Positions 18,053-27,491 of a stretch of DNA of 64,000 nt are shown here, piece after piece. Position 1 is the stretch's first letter, and the number at the start of each line of letters is the position of its first letter. The notes beneath the pieces are model-generated. The model had not been told where the DNA came from. It did not search any database and worked only from the letters and a program-made list of their open reading frames with translations. Source of the DNA: Exiguobacterium sp. KRL4 (lineage in GTDB: Bacteria; Bacillota; Bacilli; Exiguobacteriales; Exiguobacteriaceae); contig NZ_MOLV01000012.1 of NCBI RefSeq assembly GCF_001870785.1, positions 31,468 to 95,467 on the forward strand, written 5' to 3'. The position numbers were made by a program, and so were the translations under genes.

Positions 18053-19681
18053 ATGAAACGTTGGGCGCTTTATCGGATTTTCATCATCGTAACGATGTTC
18101 GCTCGTTACATTTGGACGATTTATCGATTCACCCGGAAGAACCGACCCGGTACGAATAATGAAGAATTTGAGCGCATCATGATTACGATTGCGCGTGACT
18201 ATAAGAAAAAAGCGCTTCGCCTCGAGGGACTGCTCATTAAACTCGGACAGTTTCTCTCGATTCGGGCCGATCTGTTTCCTCCATCCGTTTTGATGGAGCT
18301 GACGGAACTCGTTGATAAAGTTCCATCGAGTAAACTCGGCGAATCCCGTAAAATCATCGAAGAAGACTGGGGCACCTCAATTGAAGATATCGTCGACAAT
18401 ATTTCCCCGCGTCCGGTCGCTTCTGCTTCGATTGGTGAGGTCTACAGTGCGACCTTAAAATCAACTGGTCGAAAAATCGCAATCAAAGTCCAACGGCCGA
18501 ACATCGAACAAATCATCAAAACGGATTTCCGGGCCATGCGCATTGTCATCGCCATGTTGCGCCGGACGTCACTCAATAAATCAACTGATTTACAGAGCCT
18601 CTATCGTCAGATGGTTTTCGTCATCGGAGATGAGCTCAACTACCGGACGGAATTGAAAAACGGACTGTATTTTAAAAAAATGTATGAAACGAATCCCGTC
18701 ATCTATATCCCAGACTATTTCGAAGAACATTGTACGAATCGTGTCCTTGTCATGGAATGGATCGAAGGCACCCGGATTACCGATCTCGATTATCTGGCGA
18801 AACATAACATCGACCGGGAAGAACTAGCCCGCAATCTGTTTTTAAATGCCGGTGAACAGTTGTTGTTCGGCGGAAAATTCCACGCCGATCCCCACCCAGG
18901 TAACGTCCTCGTCCAAAGCGATGGTCGAATCGTCCTCCTTGATTTCGGAATGATCGGGGCGACGACGGCTGATGACATGCGGGCCATCCAACGCATCTTA
19001 CAGTCATTCGTCACACTCGATTACGATGCGATCGTTGACGGACTCGAAGATTTACGTTTTTTGTTACCAAACGCCAACAAACAAAATATCCGTCAAGCGA
19101 TTGAAAAAGCCGTCACCTTCTATCTGGAAAGCGACATGGAAAACGTCGATACGAAGTTGATCGAAAAAGTATTATCGGATATTGAATTATTGGTTCGAAA
19201 CGAACCGATTCAATTGCCGGCTGAGTTTGCCTTTTTTGGTCGAGCCGCTTCGACGATTCTAGGGATCTTACAAATCCTATCTCCGAAGATCAACCTTCTT
19301 GACCTAGCGAAGCCGATGGTCCGAAGGTGGCTTGATGAAGAAGGGAAAAACCAAAACCGTTACTTACAGATCGCCGGTTCTTATGGCGCACGCCTTCTTG
19401 CCTTCCCGCGTCTCGTCAACGATGCGCTCAGCGAACCCACCCGGTGGCGTCTATTCGAGCAACAGAAATTCTCTCGGATCGCCAACATGGAGTCTCTGAA
19501 GATTCGCCAGTGGACCAGCTCCCTCGTCGGAATCGTCAGTCTCCCCGTCAGCTATACCGGCTATTTCCTGGCCCATTATGATCTGATGGGTGCATCGCTT
19601 ACAATTGCCATCATTGCTTTATGGAACGGACGACGAATCGGTCGTCAAATTGTCCGGATTGCGGACGAACCCTTTAAATGA
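18053..19681 (+). CDS. AarF/UbiB (ABC1) atypical kinase
   Basis: A 542-residue ABC1-family protein. Visible motifs are the KxGQ-type segment LLIKLGQFLSIRADLFP (about residues 61-77), IAIKVQRP with the catalytic Lys, FHADPHPGNVL and LLDFGMIG. Two C-terminal hydrophobic stretches suggest membrane anchoring. In other bacteria UbiB supports ubiquinone synthesis; in Firmicutes the role is unclear. The ATG at 18053 follows AGGTGAAGG; an in-frame extension to 17990 lacks a ribosome site. Confidence 0.87.
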   Translation: MKRWALYRIFIIVTMFARYIWTIYRFTRKNRPGTNNEEFERIMITIARDYKKKALRLEGLLIKLGQFLSIRADLFPPSVLMELTELVDKVPSSKLGESRKIIEEDWGTSIEDIVDNISPRPVASASIGEVYSATLKSTGRKIAIKVQRPNIEQIIKTDFRAMRIVIAMLRRTSLNKSTDLQSLYRQMVFVIGDELNYRTELKNGLYFKKMYETNPVIYIPDYFEEHCTNRVLVMEWIEGTRITDLDYLAKHNIDREELARNLFLNAGEQLLFGGKFHADPHPGNVLVQSDGRIVLLDFGMIGATTADDMRAIQRILQSFVTLDYDAIVDGLEDLRFLLPNANKQNIRQAIEKAVTFYLESDMENVDTKLIEKVLSDIELLVRNEPIQLPAEFAFFGRAASTILGILQILSPKINLLDLAKPMVRRWLDEEGKNQNRYLQIAGSYGARLLAFPRLVNDALSEPTRWRLFEQQKFSRIANMESLKIRQWTSSLVGIVSLPVSYTGYFLAHYDLMGASLTIAIIALWNGRRIGRQIVRIADEPFK

Positions 19682-19687
19682 GTATTC

Positions 19688-19716
19688 AAAAACGTTCTCC
19701 ACGGAGAACGTTTTTT
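19688..19716 (+). terminator. terminator of the AarF gene
   Basis: AAAACGTTCTCC-ACG-GGAGAACGTTTTTT is a near-perfect hairpin with a T run shortly after the stop. Confidence 0.88.
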
Positions 19717-19748
19717 ATTTTGAAATAACTTTTTTTAAGTTCTTCCAT

Positions 19749-19774
19749 GTTTTTTAAGCCTGTTCCCGGGGTAC
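19749..19774 (+). promoter_or_regulatory. sigma-B-like promoter of glcU-gdh
   Basis: GTTTTT, a 14-bp spacer and GGGTAC closely match the general-stress sigma-B consensus; it lies about 45 bp upstream of glcU. Confidence 0.6.
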
Positions 19775-19816
19775 ATCTTCAAGTAGATAGAAAGAAAAGT
19801 AGAAGAGGTGAAATAC

Positions 19817-20671
19817 GTGATTGATATCTTAATTGCACTCGTACCGGCCTTGATGTGGGGGACACTTCCGTTAGTCGTCTCTAAAATCGGTGGTTCGACG
19901 GAACAACAAATTATCGGAACGACACTTGGAGCTTTGATGTTTGCTGTCATTACGTTCTTTTTTGTCAGTCCTGAACTTTCGACGACGGCTTGGATTGCCG
20001 GATTTTTCTCCGGTGCCTTTTGGGCACTTGGTCAAATGAATCAGTTTGCGGCCTTTAAACAAATGGGTGTCTCAAAAACGATGCCAATCTCGACGGGGAT
20101 GCAACTCGTCGGAACCTCTTTATTTGGTGTCCTCGCCTTTGGTGAGTGGTCGAACCGGACCGCTCTGCTACTCGGAATCAGTGCGCTTGTCTTAATCGTC
20201 GCCGGGGCAGCGTTCACTTCTTATAAAGAAGACAAAAGTAAACAAGATGAAAATATCGGAAAAGGGCTGTTGTTACTCTTGATTTCGACCGTCGGCTATG
20301 TCGGCTATGTCGTCATCGCCCGCTGGTTCAACATCAACGGCTGGGAAGCAGTCTTACCCCAAGCGATCGGGATGGTCATCAGTGCCCTACTCCTCTCGTT
20401 GCGCAAAGGAAACTTGTTCACGAAAAAAACGGCCGGCAATACGATTGGTGGTCTGATGTGGGCCGTCGGAAATATTGCCCTGCTATTCGCCACAGCCAAA
20501 GTTGGTGTCGCAACCAGTTTTTCATTGTCACAAACCGGTGTCGTCATCTCGACGATCGGTGGCGTCCTACTCTTAAAAGAAACAAAAACAAAAAAAGAAA
20601 TGACGTTCGTCATCATCGGCTGTATCTTAGTCGTCGTTGGCGGGATCATGATTGGATTTACGAAACAATAA
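19817..20671 (+). CDS. glcU: glucose uptake protein GlcU
   Basis: A 284-residue, ten-helix transporter of the GRP/DMT sugar uptake family. The N-terminus ([20 protein letters not shown]) and [23 protein letters not shown] match GlcU. It is thought to import unphosphorylated glucose by proton symport. The GTG at 19817 is preferred over the GTG at 19808, because the latter overlaps the AGAGGTG ribosome site. Followed after 15 bp by gdh, the same pair as in Bacillus. Confidence 0.87.
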   Translation: MIDILIALVPALMWGTLPLVVSKIGGSTEQQIIGTTLGALMFAVITFFFVSPELSTTAWIAGFFSGAFWALGQMNQFAAFKQMGVSKTMPISTGMQLVGTSLFGVLAFGEWSNRTALLLGISALVLIVAGAAFTSYKEDKSKQDENIGKGLLLLLISTVGYVGYVVIARWFNINGWEAVLPQAIGMVISALLLSLRKGNLFTKKTAGNTIGGLMWAVGNIALLFATAKVGVATSFSLSQTGVVISTIGGVLLLKETKTKKEMTFVIIGCILVVVGGIMIGFTKQ

Positions 20672-21472
<801 letters not shown>

Positions 21473-21508
21473 GTCCCGCGTTTCTGCTCTCTAAAGGGAG
21501 GAACCCTC

Positions 21509-22480
21509 ATGTCGAATTTCTTTGTTTTATTAAGGCGCGGAAATAAATCCGCTCTTGCTGCTGCGATCGTCAATACCATTATCGCCATCATAAAATTCGT
21601 TGCGTATGTCTTGACCGGAAACATTGCGATGTTTGCGGAAATGATGCATACAATCGGTGACGCAGCCAATCAATATTTTGTCTATATCGGTTCAGCATTA
21701 AGTAAAAAAGCACCAACAAAACGTTTTCCGAACGGCTTTGGCCGCCTCGTCAACCTTGTCCTGCTCGCAGCGATTCTTGTTGTCGCGATTCTCGCCTACG
21801 AAACAATCCGTGAAGGTATCTTACACATTTTACACGCGCCAGGTGACAAAACAAGTGGTCTTTGGATCATCTTGACCGCACTCGGCATCGGTGTTGTCCT
21901 TGAAGTCGGTGTCTTTTATAAAGCGATGATTGAAATCGCTCATGAGACCGGTTTAAAATCACGTGGTCTGACACTCGTCGGTCAAAGTTTTACGAACTTA
22001 TCTCAAGCAAAACCAGCGACACGACTTGTCTTCATGGAAGACTTGGTCGCGACACTCGGCGGGATCATTGCCATCATTGCCGTATTGATTTCGCACTATA
22101 CTTCGTTTTATCAAGCGGAAGGAATCGCTTCGATTCTGATTGGTTTAATGATGTTTTATGTCGTTTATAATGTCTTCATTCAAAACGCTGCTGGTGCCCT
22201 TGGTGAGATTGATGAAGTATTGACAGCGAAGATCGGTGAAATCCTGATGCGGGATCCTGACGTCCGTGACATCGAAAAGCTCGAAGTCATCAAAGAAGGG
22301 GATCACTTCCATGTCGAAATCGAACTGGAAGTCGACCCTGAACTGACGATTGCACAAGCGGACGATATCAAGGATCGGCTTGAGTTACAGATTCGGATTC
22401 TTAAAGGCATTACGGATGTCACGATCGCCTTTGATGAAGATGATAAGATTCAACATTATCAACCCCCGACGCAGCCCTGA
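21509..22480 (+). CDS. cation diffusion facilitator transporter
   Basis: A 323-residue CDF protein with about six membrane helices and a C-terminal cytoplasmic domain (about 225-323). MMHTIGDAANQ (about residues 49-59) and MEDLVATLGG supply the paired H/D metal-site positions of helices 2 and 5. It has the longer SLC30A9-like insert between helices 4 and 5. Likely substrates are divalent cations; specificity unknown. GGGAGGAA precedes the ATG. It sits 36 bp after gdh. Confidence 0.85.
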   Translation: MSNFFVLLRRGNKSALAAAIVNTIIAIIKFVAYVLTGNIAMFAEMMHTIGDAANQYFVYIGSALSKKAPTKRFPNGFGRLVNLVLLAAILVVAILAYETIREGILHILHAPGDKTSGLWIILTALGIGVVLEVGVFYKAMIEIAHETGLKSRGLTLVGQSFTNLSQAKPATRLVFMEDLVATLGGIIAIIAVLISHYTSFYQAEGIASILIGLMMFYVVYNVFIQNAAGALGEIDEVLTAKIGEILMRDPDVRDIEKLEVIKEGDHFHVEIELEVDPELTIAQADDIKDRLELQIRILKGITDVTIAFDEDDKIQHYQPPTQP

Positions 22481-22501
22481 TCACAACAGTAGCGTACATG
22501 T

Positions 22502-22540
22502 AAAAGAGGTACCTCCGATTTTTCGGCAGGTACCTCTTTT
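22502..22540. terminator. bidirectional terminator
   Basis: AAAAGAGGTACCT and AGGTACCTCTTTT form a 13-bp perfect stem between the convergent CDF and nuclease genes. Confidence 0.9.
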
Positions 22541-22551
22541 GTGATGAACGT

Positions 22552-23292
22552 TTAATTTGCAGCCCGGATAAACCCTGCTTCTTTCGCTTCTTGTTCACTG
22601 CAAAATATCTCTTCCGGATTCACTTCGTCATACGAGCGTCCCCCTTCGATGTGATAGATTTTTTTCCCTTGGCGGTTGATGTTACCTTTGATGTTTTCAC
22701 AGTCATCCGTTTGCTTCACCGGCTTCTCGGTCAGGACGGAAGCATCAAATCCACGATCCGTCGCATAACCGGTCGTCTCCCAAACGCCTACCTTCTTCTC
22801 TTTTGCTTCTGCTTCAATCTCTTGAAACGTCTCGACGTAACGCGTATCCGGTTCATAAATATAGGCGACACGCGCCAGACCCTGCCTGAGCAATTCCTGA
22901 TTGATCATCTTTCCGTCTGCCCAGACATACGCGAGCAACCGTCCGTATCGATCTGTTTTCGATTGATCCCGTTCAATCAGGACATCACTGCCGGCGGGCA
23001 GGGCGTCTTTCGTAAAACGCGAGGCTTCTGGTCCGTACGGTTGAACCGGTTTTTCCGGATTGACCGTTTCTGGTGTATCGATCAACAGCAGGCGGACATC
23101 TTCTGTCTGACCGTTTTTTAGCCGGACTTTGACCGTATCTCCATCGATGACACGATCGACGGTCACTTGTGTCACTTTATTGCCATCCGGCTGTTGAATC
23201 CCGGTCTTTGCATCCGGTTCTGAGTCAAGTGCACAGCCGGTTATGAACATGACGCCGATTATGAGTAGCATATAACTGATCCATCTTTTCAT
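22552..23292 (-). CDS. thermonuclease-family lipoprotein
   Basis: A 246-residue protein. A lipoprotein signal with lipobox ITGC (Cys20) is followed by a staphylococcal-nuclease domain (about 45-170) carrying VIDGDTVKV, RLLLIDTPE and DRYGRLLAYVWADG, with the catalytic Asp, Arg and Glu positions in place. The C-terminus (about 198-246) has paired cysteines and HIEGGRSYDEVNPEEIFCSEQEA, a small excalibur/sunset-like domain often attached to such nucleases. Likely degrades extracellular DNA or RNA. GGGGAGGAA precedes the ATG. Confidence 0.85.
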   Translation of the reverse strand: MKRWISYMLLIIGVMFITGCALDSEPDAKTGIQQPDGNKVTQVTVDRVIDGDTVKVRLKNGQTEDVRLLLIDTPETVNPEKPVQPYGPEASRFTKDALPAGSDVLIERDQSKTDRYGRLLAYVWADGKMINQELLRQGLARVAYIYEPDTRYVETFQEIEAEAKEKKVGVWETTGYATDRGFDASVLTEKPVKQTDDCENIKGNINRQGKKIYHIEGGRSYDEVNPEEIFCSEQEAKEAGFIRAAN

Positions 23293-23327
23293 CTGAAGGT
23301 TCCTCCCCTATCCGATTACGTGTCATG

Positions 23328-23361
23328 AAAAAAACGCCGACATGAGACGCGTCGACGCTTT
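23328..23361 (-). terminator. terminator of the SDR-DCC operon
   Basis: AGCGTCGAC and GTCGGCGTT pair with one or two G-U pairs, followed by seven Ts on the minus strand. Confidence 0.7.
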
Positions 23362-23367
23362 ATTTCC

Positions 23368-23721
23368 TTAATTGATCCGGCAATCCGTCGTACAGCTGAC
23401 GGGAATGACCCGATTTTTAGCGACGCCGTCATAGATCACTTCACCGATTCCGAGACGAATCGATAACGAGACAAACGGATACGCCGGTAGTAGAAACGGC
23501 AACGTCTTTGTCAGTAAACGAATACCATGAATCCCGGCATACCGGACACCTTGTTCGGTTTCGACATGCATCCGCTTAAGTAAGGCCGGCTGTTCAAACG
23601 TCCGGACTTGTCGCGCATCGATGAACGTCAACTGATCAAAACGATCCAGCTGTTCCAGGAATCGCTTGGACTTCTGACAAAGTGGACACCATCCGTCAAA
23701 ATAAACCGTCAACGTTCTCAT
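23368..23721 (-). CDS. DCC-family (DUF393) thiol-disulfide protein
   Basis: A 117-residue DUF393 protein whose N-terminal FDGWCPLCQKS (residues 9-19) gives the redox CxxC in the DxxCxxC context of the family (YuxK-like). Members are predicted thiol-disulfide oxidoreductases. The start overlaps the stop of the SDR gene by 4 bp, implying translational coupling. Confidence 0.8.
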   Translation of the reverse strand: MRTLTVYFDGWCPLCQKSKRFLEQLDRFDQLTFIDARQVRTFEQPALLKRMHVETEQGVRYAGIHGIRLLTKTLPFLLPAYPFVSLSIRLGIGEVIYDGVAKNRVIPVSCTTDCRIN

Positions 23722-24368
23722 TCGGTAGCCAGCACTTTTTCCACGTCTGTTTTGTTCGTATACAACGTATAGAAGGCTTCAGCCACATTTTTCGGATCAA
23801 GCGCCGTTCCGCGTTTGACTTCACCCGCAATCGTGACCGTACCGACGTAGACGTTGTCGTCTTTTAACGTGTCATGCAGCATATGCGTCAATTGACGCAC
23901 GCCTGCTTTCCCGATTGAGAGACCAGGCAGTGATTTGATGGCGTGAAGAGCGGCACCACCGCCTGTAATGAGGATTGCCCCTTCTTTACGCGCAATCATA
24001 TCCGGTGCAACGATTTGTGCGGCATGTAACGCCCCGAGAACATCGATCTCGAATTCTTTTGTAATCTGTTCTGCCGAAACCTCAAGGACCGATGCCTGAT
24101 GTAAAATCGAAGCGTTGTAAACGAGGACATCGATTTGTCCATACTGATCTTTTGTCCATTCGACAAGCGATTCCAGATCCGTCCGACGTGACGCATCACA
24201 TTCGACACCAACGGCTTCGATGCCTTGTTCCTTCAATTCCGTGATGACGGCAGCCAGTGTTTCTTGCGTGCGCGCAGCACAGACGACTTGAAAGCCTTCT
24301 TTTCCGAATCGTTTACTGATTTCTGCTCCGTTTCCTGGACCTGCTCCGATGACGATGACTGTTTTCAT
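23718..24368 (-). CDS. short-chain dehydrogenase/reductase
   Basis: A 216-residue SDR with GAGPGNGAEISKRF (glycine-rich cofactor loop, residues 8-21) and NASILHQ. The position of the usual YxxxK tetrad is altered: the segment reads PGLSIGKAGVRQL, so the catalytic Tyr seems to be replaced by Ser. It may be a divergent or non-canonical SDR; substrate unknown. AAGGGGG precedes the ATG. Co-transcribed with the DCC gene. Confidence 0.75.
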   Translation of the reverse strand: MKTVIVIGAGPGNGAEISKRFGKEGFQVVCAARTQETLAAVITELKEQGIEAVGVECDASRRTDLESLVEWTKDQYGQIDVLVYNASILHQASVLEVSAEQITKEFEIDVLGALHAAQIVAPDMIARKEGAILITGGGAALHAIKSLPGLSIGKAGVRQLTHMLHDTLKDDNVYVGTVTIAGEVKRGTALDPKNVAEAFYTLYTNKTDVEKVLATE

Positions 24369-24426
24369 AATCTGTTCCCCCTTGTTTTTTTCCTTCTACT
24401 CTATTCCCGGAATCAATTTGATTTAT

Positions 24427-24696
24427 TCAAAAATCGAGTAAAGACGGTCCTTTTTCCTCTTTTTCCTGAGTCACTCCCATGAATCGGGCAAGCATCGGGT
24501 CAACTTCCGGCGTTGTCGGCTGGGATGCCGGCATCATGACAGATGTAGCCGTTTGTTCTGTCTGAGGTTGCTCCAACAACAATTCACAGTAGGCTTTCAT
24601 GGCCGCAATGTGTCCCGTTTGATCCGTGCCGCTTGTCTGTTCGATTTTCGCCATCGTCTGGCGCATTTTTTCAATGACTTGTTGTTCTGTAATCAT
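24427..24696 (-). CDS. DUF5327 (YwdI-like) protein
   Basis: An 89-residue soluble protein. The helical N-terminal MITEQQVIEKMRQTMAK and the segment HIAAMKAYCELLLEQ match the small DUF5327/YwdI family, followed by a Pro/Thr-rich linker and an acidic tail. The ATG at 24696 has GAGGTGAG upstream; a longer frame to 24816 overlaps the divergent dehydrogenase and is rejected. Function unknown. Confidence 0.7.
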   Translation of the reverse strand: MITEQQVIEKMRQTMAKIEQTSGTDQTGHIAAMKAYCELLLEQPQTEQTATSVMMPASQPTTPEVDPMLARFMGVTQEKEEKGPSLLDF

Positions 24697-24751
24697 CTTG
24701 CTCACCTCGTATGATAGATTGAATGTATTAACTGAAAAGGAAGTGTCCTTT

Positions 24752-25720
24752 ATGATTCGTACCGCTTTAGTTGGTTTTGGACTTGCCGGAGAACATTTGC
24801 ATGCTCCGTACATCACTGCGCCTGATTATCAACTCGTTGCCGTCCAGTCAAGTCGTCCGGAAGCCGTTGCTGCGCGTTATCCGGATGTTCCCGTCTATCC
24901 TTCATTTGAACAATTGTTAGCATCAGAAACGATTGAACTGGTCGTGATCGCGACACCCAATGCGGAACATTTTCCCCTCGCCAAAATGGCACTTTTAGCA
25001 GGGTGTCATGTCCTGGTCGAAAAACCCTTCACCGTCACCTTGACGGAAGCAGAACAACTGACTGATCTCGCACGTCAGCAAAATCGTTTACTGACAGTTT
25101 ACCATAATCGCCGCTATACAAAAGACTTCCGGACGTTACGACAACTTGTTCAAGATGATGAACTTGGCATCGTTCAAACATTCGAAGCGCATTACGACCG
25201 CTATCGTCCGACCGTCCGAGCCCGCTGGCGGGAACAAGACGTCCCCGGTGCCGGTCTCCTTTACGATTTGGGTTCACATTTAATCGATCAAGCTCTGATG
25301 TTGTTTAGCGAACAACCGGATCGTGTTTTTTGTGATCAGACAATCCAACGCCCTGATGGTCCGGTCGAAGATTATACCCACCTGATTCTGGCATTCGGAA
25401 CACGGCGCGCCATTCTGCATATCGGATCACTTGTGCCTGCACCCGGTCCTTCACTTGCTGTCCATGGAACAAAGGCCAGTTATTTCGTCGATCACGTCGA
25501 CACGAAAGAAACGACATACAGGTGGGGCAGACCGGAGCAACCCCTCGAAGAACGTCCTTTCCTTGAATCCGGCTTTAAAAACTATTATCTTGATCTCGCA
25601 GCAGCACTCCGGAACGAGGTACCACTGACCGTCACGACGGAGCAAGCCCTACTTGTCATGAAAATTATCGATTGTGCTCAAAAGAGCGTAAAAGAGGGTA
25701 AGTGGATAGAAGTAGAATAA
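24752..25720 (+). CDS. Gfo/Idh/MocA-family oxidoreductase
   Basis: A 322-residue NAD(P)-dependent dehydrogenase. The Rossmann motif GFGLAGEHLHAPY (residues 8-20) and the active-site segment HVLVEKPFTVTLTEAE are typical, with HNRRYTKDF next. YvaA/IolW-like sugar or inositol dehydrogenases are the nearest group I recognise; substrate unknown. The ATG at 24752 follows AAAGGAAG. glpD follows after 35 bp, so they may be cotranscribed. Confidence 0.82.
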   Translation: MIRTALVGFGLAGEHLHAPYITAPDYQLVAVQSSRPEAVAARYPDVPVYPSFEQLLASETIELVVIATPNAEHFPLAKMALLAGCHVLVEKPFTVTLTEAEQLTDLARQQNRLLTVYHNRRYTKDFRTLRQLVQDDELGIVQTFEAHYDRYRPTVRARWREQDVPGAGLLYDLGSHLIDQALMLFSEQPDRVFCDQTIQRPDGPVEDYTHLILAFGTRRAILHIGSLVPAPGPSLAVHGTKASYFVDHVDTKETTYRWGRPEQPLEERPFLESGFKNYYLDLAAALRNEVPLTVTTEQALLVMKIIDCAQKSVKEGKWIEVE

Positions 25721-25755
25721 ATTACTCTATTTCAAATGAACAGGGGGAAATATGC

Positions 25756-27417
25756 ATGTTTTCAAGTACGGAACGAACAGCATGGCTCGAAGAGATGGGA
25801 CAGGAACTGCTTGATGTGTTGGTCATTGGTGGCGGCATTACAGGTGCGGGGATTTTACTTGATGCGCAAAGCCGGGGTATGCGGACCGGATTGATTGAGA
25901 TGCAGGATTTCGCAGAAGGCACATCAAGCCGTTCGACGAAACTCGTCCACGGTGGCTTACGTTACCTCAAACAATTTGAAATCAAGTTGGTCGCGGAAGT
26001 CGGAAAAGAACGGGCCATCGTTTACGAAAACGCCCCACACGTCACGACACCGGAGTGGATGATGTTGCCGCTGGTCGAGGGCGGGACGTTTGGTAGTTTT
26101 TCCACGTCCATCGGCTTGCGGGTCTATGATCAACTGGCAGGCGTCAGACGGCATGAGCGACGGAAGATGTTATCTAAAGAAGAGACACTTCGGTATGAAC
26201 CCCTTTTACGGACTGAACACCTTGTTGGCGGCGGACGTTATGTCGAGTATAAAACGGACGATGCACGCTTGACCGTCGAAGTCTTAAAGGCAGCTGTCGG
26301 ATACGGTGGACGTGCCGTCAACTACACGAAAGCTGAATCACTGGTCTATCACAACGGTAAGGTCGTTGGTGTCGAAGTCCAGGATGTCTTAAGTGGCAAA
26401 ACGTATACGATTCGTGCCAAAAAAATCATCAATGCGACCGGGCCATGGGTCGATGAGTTGCGCGAAAAGGACGGCTCGAAATCCGGGAAATCGCTGCATT
26501 TGACGAAAGGTATTCACCTCGTCATCGATCAGGCACACTTCCCACTCCAACAAGCGGTCTATTTTGACGTCGCTGACGGTCGGATGATTTTTGCGATTCC
26601 TCGTGAAGGGAAAACGTATGTCGGGACGACGGATACGAATTACCAAGGGGATATCCTCGAGCCCGGTGTAACGGAAGAAGATCGCGACTATATCCTCGAT
26701 GCGACCAATCAGATGTTTAACGTCGACCTCCATGCCGAGCATGTTGAATCGACGTGGTCTGGATTACGTCCTTTGATTCACGAAGATGGAAAAGACCCAA
26801 GCGAATTGTCACGAAAAGATGAGATTTTCGTTTCAAAATCCGGTTTGATGTCCATCGCCGGCGGCAAGTTGACGGGTTACCGGAAGATGGCCGAACGGAT
26901 CATCGATATGGTTTCCGATCAATTCAAAGATGAAGAAAATCGAATTTATCTTGCATCACGAACACACGATATCTTACTCGGTGGCGGACATCCGGATGGC
27001 AGTAAAGGGTTTGCCCGTTATCTGAAAGAACAACAACCGAAAGGCGAAGCACTTGGGTTGTCTCCGACGGAAACAACGTGGTTGATTCAGCGCTACGGCA
27101 CGGATGTCGAACGTGTCTTCGAATTGATTCGTTCGCGTGGAAACGAAGCGGAACGTTATCAGCTGCCATTGCACTGGTTCGGGGGACTTCTATATGGATT
27201 AGAAGCGGAACTCGTCATGCAACCGGGCGATTTCTTGAACCGCCGTGCGTCTGCCGTCTTCTTTGATTATCCGAATGCCGAAAAACATGCCGATGGTGTG
27301 CTTGCTTTAATGCGAAGTGAGCTTGGCTGGTCGGCAGAAGAAGAAGCAAAAGCGAATCAAAGTATTCAACGGGAATTCGAAGCTGTCCGAATCAAAAACT
27401 CGATTCCAGCATTATGA
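25756..27417 (+). CDS. glpD: aerobic glycerol-3-phosphate dehydrogenase
   Basis: A 553-residue FAD enzyme oxidising glycerol-3-phosphate to dihydroxyacetone phosphate and passing electrons to menaquinone at the membrane. The FAD motif VIGGGITGAGILLDA (residues 23-37), SSRSTKLVHGGLRYL, and GLRPLIHE/SIAGGKLTGYRKMAE are diagnostic. The ATG at 25756 has GGGGG nine bases upstream. No glpF/glpK is adjacent in this window. Confidence 0.93.
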   Translation: MFSSTERTAWLEEMGQELLDVLVIGGGITGAGILLDAQSRGMRTGLIEMQDFAEGTSSRSTKLVHGGLRYLKQFEIKLVAEVGKERAIVYENAPHVTTPEWMMLPLVEGGTFGSFSTSIGLRVYDQLAGVRRHERRKMLSKEETLRYEPLLRTEHLVGGGRYVEYKTDDARLTVEVLKAAVGYGGRAVNYTKAESLVYHNGKVVGVEVQDVLSGKTYTIRAKKIINATGPWVDELREKDGSKSGKSLHLTKGIHLVIDQAHFPLQQAVYFDVADGRMIFAIPREGKTYVGTTDTNYQGDILEPGVTEEDRDYILDATNQMFNVDLHAEHVESTWSGLRPLIHEDGKDPSELSRKDEIFVSKSGLMSIAGGKLTGYRKMAERIIDMVSDQFKDEENRIYLASRTHDILLGGGHPDGSKGFARYLKEQQPKGEALGLSPTETTWLIQRYGTDVERVFELIRSRGNEAERYQLPLHWFGGLLYGLEAELVMQPGDFLNRRASAVFFDYPNAEKHADGVLALMRSELGWSAEEEAKANQSIQREFEAVRIKNSIPAL

Positions 27418-27455
27418 TGCATCAGTGACGGAACTCCTATTTGTTTGAAGTCATC

Positions 27456-27491
27456 AAAAAAATGCGACCCCTCTCGGGATCGCATTTTTTT
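27456..27491. terminator. bidirectional terminator
   Basis: AAAAAATGCGA-CCC and GGG-TCGCATTTTTT form a strong hairpin between convergent glpD and the permease; it touches the permease stop. Confidence 0.88.
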
